11,595 bases of DNA. Source: MFAQ01 sp964592455. Its GTDB lineage: Bacteria; Patescibacteriota; Microgenomatia; UBA1400; MFAQ01. This document shows, piece by piece, positions 5,851-10,727 of the stretch. The stretch spans positions 1-11,595 of the forward strand of contig CAZQDQ010000027.1 in the NCBI GenBank assembly GCA_964592455.1. Direction: 5' to 3'. Both the position numbers and the translations under genes were made by a program. A model generated the notes under the pieces. It saw nothing but the letters and a program-made list of their open reading frames with translations. It ran no database searches and was not told where the DNA came from. The number at the start of each line of letters is the position of its first letter. The first letter of the stretch is position 1.

Positions 5851-6703
5851 AGGAGAATTTGAGGGAATGTTATTTGCACCATTGATTAAGAGTCTGGAGA
5901 CTGCTGGTGAGGTGGATATTAAAAAAGAAGTGGCGGATGGCGAGTGGCGTGTGGTAGAAAAAGGTTTTGTTGCGGATGGAAACATGATCATATTGCCCTT
6001 TGGTGAATCGCAGAAAGTTGACCTTCGAAGCTTACATGGTGACGAGTTGGGTTCAGGTAAATGGAGTGTTGTGTTTGATGATGGTCCTGATAATATATCC
6101 AAAGTTTTTAAAGACGCACAAAGCTTTTATGCATGCTGTGAGTTTGTGTTTATGAAAAGATATGGGGGGAAAGCTGGCCTTCCGGAGTTTAGGGGGGCAA
6201 CTATTAACGGCTATGTTGCAGAGAAAATAAAAGGATTTACTTTGGAACAAATGATGTTAAATGGCACAAGCGACGCCGAAAATTCAATTTTAAGTAGAGA
6301 TCAAGCACAGTCGCTATTGGATACTATTGCTGAATACCACAGAGTAACTGGAAGGGTTCATGGTGATCTGGTAACCGCAAAAGGACCTGAGAATATAATG
6401 ATTGATGAGAATGGAAAAGTTAGATTGTTGGATACTGAGTGGGAGAGGGTTGGGTTACAAACACCAGAATTAGAACTTAGAGATATGTCCAAATGGTTGT
6501 TTGAGAAATTTGGATTTGGTGATTTAGTTGTTCCTGAGACAATAAGTGATCAAGCTGCTCGTGCGAATCTGGACAATTTTTTAGCTGAAGTTGAACAAAT
6601 GACAGTTCGTGATTCGAGGTACAATAGAATAATATTGGGTTTTAAAGATAATGTTTTAAATGTTAGGGTGAGCGACGGTAGATTAGAGTACCAAAGTAAT
6701 TAA
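5843..6703 (+). CDS. APH/protein-kinase-like phosphotransferase
   Basis: A 286-residue protein with the C-lobe signature of the kinase-like fold. The catalytic loop is GRVHGDLVTAKGPENIMID (170-188), with H173, D175 as catalytic base and N184. LLDTEW (195-200) then supplies the metal-binding Asp197, with DTE in place of DFG, as in aminoglycoside/choline-kinase relatives that read IDxE. ELRDMSKWLF (211-220) matches the family's D-hA-hhh helix. A beta-3 Lys candidate is K87 or K90 (NISKVFK), and YVAEKIKGFTLEQM (124-137) looks like the hinge. Substrate is unknown: small molecule or protein. About 60 N-terminal residues precede the N-lobe. It is the last gene of the operon, starting inside the previous gene (8-nt overlap). 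No clear terminator follows, so read-through into the RNA at 6781-7068 is possible. Confidence 0.75.
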   Translation: MGEGEFEGMLFAPLIKSLETAGEVDIKKEVADGEWRVVEKGFVADGNMIILPFGESQKVDLRSLHGDELGSGKWSVVFDDGPDNISKVFKDAQSFYACCEFVFMKRYGGKAGLPEFRGATINGYVAEKIKGFTLEQMMLNGTSDAENSILSRDQAQSLLDTIAEYHRVTGRVHGDLVTAKGPENIMIDENGKVRLLDTEWERVGLQTPELELRDMSKWLFEKFGFGDLVVPETISDQAARANLDNFLAEVEQMTVRDSRYNRIILGFKDNVLNVRVSDGRLEYQSN

Positions 6704-6734
6704 ATTAGCCTCCATATGTTTTTTAATGGGGTAG

Positions 6735-6774
6735 TTTTGTCCCCCGTTTGTCCTGATTTTTGGGTTGCTATAAG
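6735..6774 (+). promoter_or_regulatory. Direct-repeat copy 2 plus extended -10: promoter/operator of the 6781-7068 RNA
   Basis: TTTTGTCC (6735-6742) and GTTTGTCC (6746-6753) repeat at 11-bp spacing; the 22-bp block matches 20 of 22 positions with the minus-strand copy at 3858-3879. Then TG-C-TATAAG (6766-6774) forms a 5/6 extended -10. The predicted start is near 6781. The second TTGTCC sits 15 nt before the -10, so the repeat overlaps the -35 position. Confidence 0.55.
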
Positions 6775-6781
6775 CTATATT

Positions 6782-6865
6782 ATGCGTATTGAAGTTTTAC
6801 AGATGAGTAAGAGGTCTGAGGGCACAAACGTTTCAGGGTTTGATGCCGAGATTGAGCTCAGATAA
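6782..6865 (+). CDS. Possible 27-aa leader peptide within the structured RNA
   Basis: ATG 6782, 7 nt after the -10, opens a 27-codon frame beginning MRIEVLQMSKRSEGTNVS and ending in TAA at 6863-6865. If translated it would be leaderless. Its second half coincides with the strongest helix of the RNA (6811-6869), so translation would unfold that helix, as in a leader-peptide switch. It could equally be a chance frame in an RNA gene; there is no Shine-Dalgarno. Confidence 0.2.
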   Translation: MRIEVLQMSKRSEGTNVSGFDAEIELR

Positions 6866-6954
6866 CCTCCGCCCAGATGTGGCGGCCCCAGAGAGAGGTA
6901 ATCAAGGACTCAATGTCCTCTCCATACGAGATGGCGACAGCCACCGGGGTGACC

Positions 6955-6979
6955 AGTTTTCATCTTCGAAGTTTTCATC
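6955..6979 (+). repeat. 10-bp direct repeat inside the RNA
   Basis: AGTTTTCATC occurs at 6955-6964 and again at 6970-6979, separated by the 5-nt TTCGA. CTTCGAAG in the middle (6964-6971) is a palindrome. Confidence 0.5.
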
Positions 6980-7039
6980 ACTTGCCGATTATTGGGGGTA
7001 AGGTGGCGAGGCTATCGATGATTTGAGCTGGTTGAGTTT

Positions 7040-7068
7040 ACAGGTGTCAGAAATGACACCTGTTTTTT
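7040..7068 (+). terminator. Strong intrinsic terminator of the plus-strand RNA
   Basis: ACAGGTGTCA (7040-7049) pairs perfectly with TGACACCTGT (7054-7063) around a GAAA tetraloop and is followed by a T-run to 7068. Confidence 0.88.
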
Positions 7069-7089
7069 ATAAAAACTGATAGAGGTGAC

Positions 7090-7172
7090 GAAAAGAAAAA
7101 GAACCTCTTGCGAGGCCTTCTTCCGATTTACTATTGCTAGTATCTCTGATCAAAAGCCGAAGCTCTTGACTA
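7090..7172 (-). ncRNA. Candidate small structured RNA (about 80 nt) with three tetraloop hairpins
   Basis: A consensus-like minus promoter at 7206-7179 would start an RNA near 7172. It would fold into three successive hairpins. The first is TCAAGAGC-TTCG-GCTTTTGA (7169-7150; 8 bp with one G·U, UUCG loop). The second is TACTA-GCAA-TAGTA (7142-7129; GNRA loop). The third is CCTC-GCAA-GAGG (7115-7104; GNRA loop), extended by five A/T-rich pairs (7122-7118 with 7103-7099). The last is followed by TTCTTTTTCTTTT and acts as the terminator. There is no start codon followed by a useful frame. It converges on the plus-strand RNA ending at 7068. It matches no small RNA family that I recognise. Confidence 0.6.
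7093..7122 (-). terminator. Terminator of the minus-strand small RNA
   Basis: A CCTC-GCAA-GAGG hairpin with outer A/T pairs and a 2-nt bulge is followed on the minus strand by a T-rich tail (TTCTTTTTCTTTT). Stability is moderate. Confidence 0.6.
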
Positions 7173-7178
7173 GGCTTT

Positions 7179-7206
7179 AGTATACTCTTTTATTTTAAGA
7201 TGTCAA
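7179..7206 (-). promoter_or_regulatory. Consensus-type promoter facing left
   Basis: On the minus strand, perfect -35 TTGACA (7206-7201), 16-nt spacer, -10 TATACT (7184-7179; 5/6). No protein gene follows, which is why an RNA gene is called at 7172-7090. Confidence 0.7.
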
Positions 7207-7280
7207 CAGGTATTTTGGTGTAAGATGATATTGGAGTGATAAATAGGTATCAATTTGTAAGTGAAAGGGGGTGAGTATAG

Positions 7281-7511
7281 ATGTCGTTGCATAAAGTTAC
7301 TTACCTTTTGGTTTTTGTAGGAGCTTTGAACTGGGGTTTGGTAGGTTTTTTTGATTTTAATTTAGTTAGTTTTCTTTTTGGGTCGGGGACTTTGCTAGAG
7401 AGGGTAGTTTACATTTTGGTTGGGCTTTCGGCTTTGTATGACGTTAAGTGTCACATGTATTGTTGTTCTGAGTGTGCTGCTGGGATGGGCAAAACTACAA
7501 AGAAAAAGTAA
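7281..7511 (+). CDS. DUF378 family small membrane protein
   Basis: A 76-residue protein matching DUF378 (YuzA-like). The first helix ends in the hallmark GALNWGLVGFFDFNLVSFLF (14-33), followed by the characteristic LFGSGTLLERVVYILVGLSALY (32-53) with the second helix. The function of DUF378 proteins is not established. The C-terminal tail holds CHMYCCSEC (57-65), four cysteines and a His in nine residues, which could bind metal or form disulphides, and then a Lys-rich end. The start ATG 7281 has GGGGGTGAG ending about 6 nt upstream, a good Shine-Dalgarno. No strong promoter is visible in 7207-7265; TG-A-TAAATA near 7236-7244 is a weak candidate. It is monocistronic, with a terminator right after the stop. 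Confidence 0.9.
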   Translation: MSLHKVTYLLVFVGALNWGLVGFFDFNLVSFLFGSGTLLERVVYILVGLSALYDVKCHMYCCSECAAGMGKTTKKK

Positions 7512-7518
7512 AAGTTTT

Positions 7519-7560
7519 GGTGTGGTGCAGTTGTTTGCGACTCACCACACCTTAGTTTTT
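7519..7560 (+). terminator. Terminator of the DUF378 gene
   Basis: GGTGTGGTG (7519-7527) pairs with CACCACACC (7543-7551). AGTTG/CGACT extends the stem inside it to a TTTG loop, with one bulged C. The tail TTAGTTTTTT follows. Confidence 0.85.
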
Positions 7561-7586
7561 TGTTGGCATTATATTGTTGATAACAA

Positions 7587-7611
7587 AAAACCACCTTTTT
7601 TAGGTGGTTTT
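7587..7611. terminator. Bidirectional terminator between DUF378 and the 177-aa gene
   Basis: AAAACCACCT (7587-7596) pairs with AGGTGGTTTT (7602-7611) around TTTTT. The minus tail is TTTTTTG, and the stop codon of the minus gene (7612-7610) touches the hairpin, so this mainly ends the radA-side transcript. Confidence 0.8.
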
Positions 7612-8143
7612 ATTCTGTAAAGGAGATTTTGATAGTAAATTCTCTGAAGGTGATGAGGGCTGCTGTTGTACCAACCCGATAGTACTCGTTGTCTATAAAA
7701 GGATGGTCTTCGCAAAGATTAAAAACTTTTGTACCTACGACAGCTAAGTTATCATTTGTACACCTTGTGACCATGAGCAGAACCTTTCTGCGTGCGGTTT
7801 GGATGTATGGGTCGGTTGGTTGTGGAATGCTGTACTTGTCAATAAATGACCTATTTCGATCGAAGCATGATTGCAGAACGACCAGTGGAGTGCGGAAACC
7901 GACCATAAAATCTGCAACGTTGTCTGCATTTATTTCGAATACGGTATTGAATAGATCAATATCAAAATAATAGTCGGATTGTATTTGGTAGCTTAGGGCG
8001 AGTAATTCTTTTGCTAAAGCTTGTAGTGGATGAAGCTGGTAATCGTTTATTGCATCTAAGACAACATTTAAAGATTCTTCGTTGACTATTGGTAGCAAAA
8101 AAGACTCTGCTGACAGGAGTCTTCCGTATAGTGTTTCTGCCAT
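7610..8143 (-). CDS. Hypothetical protein (177 aa), distant paralogue of the 10836-11435 product
   Basis: An unrecognised soluble, mostly helical protein. ATG 8143-8141 has GGAG about 8 nt upstream. Residues near the C-terminus (VFNLCEDHPFIDNEYYRVG, about 138-156) align without gaps to VFQYLADYPPFENEYFIAG in the 199-aa product at the right of the window: V-F-x4-D-x-P-x3-N-E-Y-x3-G-x3-A-x3-F is shared. Both also have an N-terminal x-P-L-x2-hA pattern after an 'IN' motif. The two look like members of one small family, possibly lineage-specific. The gene lies 62 nt downstream of radA, with its own possible extended -10 (TG-T-TAAAAT, 8196-8188), and ends at a bidirectional terminator. No catalytic motif is evident. 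Confidence 0.7.
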   Translation of the reverse strand: MAETLYGRLLSAESFLLPIVNEESLNVVLDAINDYQLHPLQALAKELLALSYQIQSDYYFDIDLFNTVFEINADNVADFMVGFRTPLVVLQSCFDRNRSFIDKYSIPQPTDPYIQTARRKVLLMVTRCTNDNLAVVGTKVFNLCEDHPFIDNEYYRVGTTAALITFREFTIKISFTE

Positions 8144-8187
8144 GGTTCAACTCCGTTCTATTTTTGAAAGTTCTTTAGGGTTTCACA

Positions 8188-8196
8188 ATTTTAACA
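8188..8196 (-). promoter_or_regulatory. Possible extended -10 for the 177-aa gene
   Basis: TG-T-TAAAAT on the minus strand lies between radA and the 177-aa gene, with no good -35. It would give a leader of about 40 nt containing the GGAG site, so the gene need not depend on radA transcription. Confidence 0.35.
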
Positions 8197-8205
8197 CGCA
8201 CAAGT

Positions 8206-9567
8206 TTAGAGTTTGATATTTTTGAGATTTTTGTGGGTGAGTGGCGAAAAAATGGTTGTATAGCCTAGGGTTTTAGCTTCTTTTTGGAGTTTTTCGGTGT
8301 AGTTTACTTTGCGGATTTCACCTAAGAGACCGAGTTCTCCGAAGCAGATAGATTGTTTTGGCAGTGGCTTATCCTTGGTACTGGAGATGATGGCAAGGGC
8401 TATACCAAGATCGGCTGCGGGATCTTTTATTTCTAGACCTCCGGTAATGTTGACAAAAATATCTTTGGTTGCAAGTGGTAGGTTTAGATGTTTGGTAAGG
8501 ATGGCACAAATAAGCTGGAGGCGGTTTGTAGAAACACCTTTGGCTATTCGGCGTGGTATAGGTAGCGGTGAATGAACAACTAGGGCTTGGACCTCGATTG
8601 TTACCGGCCTAGTCCCCTGCATTACAAGTGCGAGGCAAGAACCAGGTGCCGATTCTAGGTGGTCTTCGAGGAGGAATTTGCTCGGGTCTTTGACCTCGCT
8701 TAGTCCCGAACCTTCCATTTGGAACAGGCCAGACTCGTCGGTAGGGCCAAAACGGTTTTTGACGCTTCGCAGGACCCTTAGAAGGTGCTGACGGTCTCCG
8801 GAAAGTTCTAAGACGACATCAACCATGTGCTCTAACATTTTTGGTCCAGCAATGCTACCTTCTTTGGTGACGTGGCCAACAATAATGGTGGTAATGTTGT
8901 TTTCTTTGGCGGATTGAATTAAAAGATTGGCACCATCTCGGATTTGGCTGGGGGAGCCGGCAGAAGTAGCGTTTTGGTCGACAGAAACGGATTGGATGGA
9001 GTCGACTATAAAAATGGTATCTTTGTTTTGGCTCATTAATTCGCAAATACTTTCGACTATGGAGGTGCTGACAAGTTGGATGTTTGAAACCCCTTCACCC
9101 TCGCTTCGCTTGGGTCCCCCTCCCCTTGACAGGGGAGGCTCTTTCACTGGATTGGAAAGGCGGTTTATGCGTGTTGCGACTTGTGCAGGGCTTTCTTCAG
9201 AACAGATATAAAAGACTTTTTTGGTAGACTTGATTGCTAGTTGGGTTAGGAGAGTGGATTTGCCAATACCTGGTTGGCCAGCAAGTAGATAAACACCACC
9301 ACGAGTAAGACCTGGTCCTAAGACTCGGTCGACTTCGCTAAGTTGGCTACTGAAAGTATGAGTTTTTTGGTCAGTGAGGGCAGAACCGATTGATTGGGTT
9401 TGGGGAGCCTTTCGAATACTGGATTTGTTACCTGACTTGCTCGGTTTAGTGTAAGTGCTAGCTTCCGTTAGAGTATTCCATTCCTTGCAGGCGGGGCATT
9501 GGCCAGACCACTTGGTAAACTCGTTACCGCAAGAGGAGCAAAAAAAGATGGTGTTGGACTTGGCCAT
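8206..9567 (-). CDS. radA: DNA repair protein RadA (Sms)
   Basis: A 453-residue RadA, the RecA-related branch-migration helicase used in recombinational repair. The order is standard: a C4 zinc finger (C10-x2-C13, C24-x2-C27), Walker A GQPGIGKST (97-105), Walker B FIVDS (186-190), the RadA-specific KNRFG (270-274), and a Lon-protease-like C-terminal domain from about 300 on (VQALVVHSP, DIFVNITGGLEIKDPAADLGIA). Odd feature: about 20 extra residues (PVKEPPLSRGGGPKRSEGEG, 140-159) sit between the first strand/helix after Walker A and IQLVSTS. They are encoded by a GC-rich palindromic repeat inserted in frame. ATG 9567 has no Shine-Dalgarno, but TG-A-TAAACT ends 6 nt before it, suggesting a leaderless start. 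The gene also lies 24 nt after the toxin gene, so it may be co-transcribed with the toxin-antitoxin pair. Confidence 0.96.
   Translation of the reverse strand: MAKSNTIFFCSSCGNEFTKWSGQCPACKEWNTLTEASTYTKPSKSGNKSSIRKAPQTQSIGSALTDQKTHTFSSQLSEVDRVLGPGLTRGGVYLLAGQPGIGKSTLLTQLAIKSTKKVFYICSEESPAQVATRINRLSNPVKEPPLSRGGGPKRSEGEGVSNIQLVSTSIVESICELMSQNKDTIFIVDSIQSVSVDQNATSAGSPSQIRDGANLLIQSAKENNITTIIVGHVTKEGSIAGPKMLEHMVDVVLELSGDRQHLLRVLRSVKNRFGPTDESGLFQMEGSGLSEVKDPSKFLLEDHLESAPGSCLALVMQGTRPVTIEVQALVVHSPLPIPRRIAKGVSTNRLQLICAILTKHLNLPLATKDIFVNITGGLEIKDPAADLGIALAIISSTKDKPLPKQSICFGELGLLGEIRKVNYTEKLQKEAKTLGYTTIFSPLTHKNLKNIKL
9088..9150. repeat. GC-rich palindromic repeat inserted in frame within radA
   Basis: A block of about 63 bp (a multiple of three) interrupts radA. 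Its core is a perfect 8-bp stem CCTCCCCT/AGGGGAGG (9119-9126 with 9131-9138) around TGAC, flanked by C-rich runs and TCGCTTCGCT. Composition is strikingly unlike the AT-rich surroundings. It resembles interspersed small palindromic elements found in many bacterial genomes; that parallel is from memory. No second copy is in the window. Confidence 0.7.
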
Positions 9568-9573
9568 GAGATG

Positions 9574-9582
9574 AGTTTATCA
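9574..9582 (-). promoter_or_regulatory. Extended -10 placed for a leaderless radA transcript
   Basis: TG-A-TAAACT (4/6) on the minus strand ends 6 nt before ATG 9567. No -35 is visible. It overlaps the intergenic gap after the toxin gene. Confidence 0.3.
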
Positions 9583-9591
9583 GTTTTATTC

Positions 9592-9852
9592 TTAGCTACG
9601 ATAGACTTGGTCGTGTGTACCAACTGACATAAAAATATATTTGTCTCCATTAACTACAAAGAGTACTCTTTTTGAGTAGTTTAGTGAAAAAGATTGGATG
9701 TTTTTGAGCTTACCAGTTAAAAAGTGGGTTTTGAGTCTGGGATCTTGAGGGTTACTTTTGAAGATTTTTATTTTTTGGGAAAGGATAACTTGCTCGCTTT
9801 TTTGAAGATTGCGAACCATTTTTAAAAAATGGTTGGTAAGTTCAATTTGCAT
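9592..9852 (-). CDS. RelE/ParE-superfamily toxin (type II toxin-antitoxin)
   Basis: An 86-residue protein with the RelE-type layout: an N-terminal helical pair (residues 7-31), then strands with RLKTHFLTGKLKN (39-51), FSLNYSKRVLFVV (55-67) and the C-terminal KYIFMSVGTHDQVYRS (71-86). The last matches the family's hhhhxxGxHDxVY ending. By family knowledge such toxins are mostly ribosome-dependent mRNA endonucleases (RelE/YafQ) or, for ParE types, gyrase inhibitors. H80, D81 and the late Tyr/Arg favour the RNase side, but this is not certain. The ATG lies inside the antitoxin gene (11-nt overlap), which fixes the start and implies coupled translation. radA follows after 24 nt. Confidence 0.85.
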   Translation of the reverse strand: MQIELTNHFLKMVRNLQKSEQVILSQKIKIFKSNPQDPRLKTHFLTGKLKNIQSFSLNYSKRVLFVVNGDKYIFMSVGTHDQVYRS

Positions 9853-10138
9853 CCGAGTTGATAATGTCCATTAGACTTTGGTCGTCTTTTAGAACTGTAG
9901 TTTTTCCCTGTTTGCTTTCGTTTAGCGCTTCGTTTGCTAGAGAAAGGAGATATGCTTCTTCGGTTTCTTGGAGTCTTTCTTCTCTGTTTTCAAAGGTTTT
10001 AATATCCATGATAACTACATCTGGCTTGCCATTGCTGACAACAAAGAGTGGCTTTCCTGTTTTTTTGATTTTGGTTACTAAGGGGCGATAGTTTCTTTGT
10101 AACTCGGCCACTGTAGTAATTTGAGGAATAGTATTCAT
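9842..10138 (-). CDS. Phd/YefM-type antitoxin
   Basis: A 98-residue antitoxin. The N-terminal Phd/YefM DNA-binding fold is visible as TTVAELQRNYRPLVTKI (8-24), then KPLFVVSNGKPDVVIMDIKTFE (29-50), which is the family's pV-hT-nGkp-hhhh pattern. The acidic helical tail (51-98) would wrap the toxin. It precedes the RelE-type toxin with an 11-nt overlap, the usual order. Upstream is a very AT-rich stretch with TTGACA (10173-10168) and TAATAT (10150-10145) at 17-nt spacing. The -10 ends 6 nt before the ATG and no Shine-Dalgarno exists, so a leaderless message is likely. The AT-rich near-palindromes there are plausible operator sites for autorepression. Confidence 0.88.
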   Translation of the reverse strand: MNTIPQITTVAELQRNYRPLVTKIKKTGKPLFVVSNGKPDVVIMDIKTFENREERLQETEEAYLLSLANEALNESKQGKTTVLKDDQSLMDIINSDAN

Positions 10139-10144
10139 ATGTAT

Positions 10145-10173
10145 ATATTATTATATATATAATTATATGTCAA
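10145..10173 (-). promoter_or_regulatory. Promoter/operator of the toxin-antitoxin unit
   Basis: On the minus strand, perfect -35 TTGACA, 17-nt AT-only spacer, -10 TAATAT. The alternating TATA tract 10139-10168 contains partial inverted repeats bounded by CATAT/ATATG, typical of autoregulated toxin-antitoxin operators. Confidence 0.7.
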
Positions 10174-10200
10174 GTTGTCTTCATGGTCAGACCTAGAAGG

Positions 10201-10229
10201 CCAAAAAAAGACGCCTATGCAGGCGTCTT
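10201..10229 (-). terminator. Leftward terminator with no obvious upstream gene
   Basis: AAGACGCCT (10208-10216) pairs with AGGCGTCTT (10221-10229) around ATGC. The minus-strand tail is TTTTTTTGG, so it works leftward; the plus tail is poor. It insulates the toxin-antitoxin promoter, but no minus-strand gene lies between it and the plus promoter at 10304. A second small hairpin, GTTTC-AAA-GAAAC, occurs at about 10250-10262. Confidence 0.65.
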
Positions 10230-10303
10230 AGTGGGGGTTTTGTTTTCTGTTTCAAAGAAACGGTGGCGTTTGGTGAACTGAAGAGACTTTTAGGCTTATA
10301 GTA

Positions 10304-10332
10304 TTGACTTTATGTGGTTTATGTAGTATAAT
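10304..10332 (+). promoter_or_regulatory. Strong sigma-70-type promoter of the 111-aa membrane protein
   Basis: TTGACT (10304-10309), 17-nt spacer, perfect TATAAT (10327-10332). It predicts a leader of about 39 nt with an AAGGAG site before ATG 10378. It is one of the best consensus promoters in the window. Confidence 0.85.
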
Positions 10333-10377
10333 TGGTGGTCGTGAAGTTTGTTTGGAGTACATAAAAAAGGAGAACCA

Positions 10378-10713
10378 ATGACTCAAAAGATTTTAGATTC
10401 ACTCAAGGAATGGTTGTTTGGACCCAAGCCACTGATTACCTTGAACGTGTTGGCGTTTTGTTTTCCGATGGCCGTCGAGGTTGTAGTTCATCGGAACTGG
10501 TATGCTTTGTTCGCAACCATTCCCATGGGCATACTCATGCTGTTTGTGCCGCATATGACAAGAACAACCTTGTCGGTTGCCACAAAGAGTGTGGTGTTGA
10601 CGGGTCTACTCGTTGCATTAACAACGATGTATGATTCAAATGCTTTGTGGTTTTTGATTCAACCTGCAATATTCGGTGCGCTTGCGGTTGGAACACAGAA
10701 CGAAGAGAAATAA
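10378..10713 (+). CDS. Small multi-helix membrane protein (111 aa)
   Basis: Start ATG 10378 is preferred because AAGGAG lies about 6 nt upstream; an upstream in-frame TTG (10348) has no such support. After an amphipathic N-terminus (MTQKILDSLKEWLFGPKP) come about four hydrophobic segments: roughly residues 19-37, 41-58, 68-85 and 88-104. The end is short and charged. No family is recognised. It has its own strong promoter and a terminator right after the stop, so it is monocistronic and probably well expressed. Base composition is more balanced than in the 3909-6703 operon. Confidence 0.8.
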   Translation: MTQKILDSLKEWLFGPKPLITLNVLAFCFPMAVEVVVHRNWYALFATIPMGILMLFVPHMTRTTLSVATKSVVLTGLLVALTTMYDSNALWFLIQPAIFGALAVGTQNEEK

Positions 10714-10727
10714 ACAATAAGTTTGTG

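Larger units (their letters stand above)
6781..7068 (+). ncRNA. Candidate structured non-coding RNA (about 290 nt), family unrecognised
   Basis: The segment has an extended -10 at 6766-6774 and ends in a strong terminator at 7040-7068. Between them are many nested helices. GAGGT (6811-6815) pairs ACCTC (6865-6869) and CTGAG (6816-6820) pairs CTCAG (6857-6861). Inside, GGCACAAAC (6821-6829) pairs GTTTG-a-TGCC (6838-6847). Next come CGCC/GGCG (6870-6873 with 6881-6884), GGAC/GTCC (6906-6909 with 6915-6918), TGGC-GACA-GCCA (6932-6943) and CTTGCC/GGTAAG (6981-6986 with 6997-7002). Possible long-range pairs are GCCACC (6940-6945) with GGTGGC (7002-7007), and GACCAG (6951-6956) with CTGGTT (7028-7033), which would cross as a pseudoknot. 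I looked for tmRNA, RNase P, SRP, 6S and T-box hallmarks and saw none. It also contains a 27-codon ORF at 6782-6865. Confidence 0.6.

Noticed and set aside
5449..6102. 217-aa minus-strand open frame opposite the operon
   Set aside because: It is antisense to the P-loop NTPase and kinase-like genes, both of which have recognisable motifs; its composition is that of a shadow frame.
6781..7068. Identification of the RNA as tmRNA, RNase P RNA, SRP RNA, 6S RNA or a T-box leader
   Set aside because: I saw no tRNA-like ends, no conserved P4 strands, no SRP tetraloop domain and no T-box sequence.
10348..10377. Upstream TTG start for the 111-aa membrane protein
   Set aside because: AAGGAG is correctly spaced only for ATG 10378, and the extension falls in the leader after a consensus promoter.
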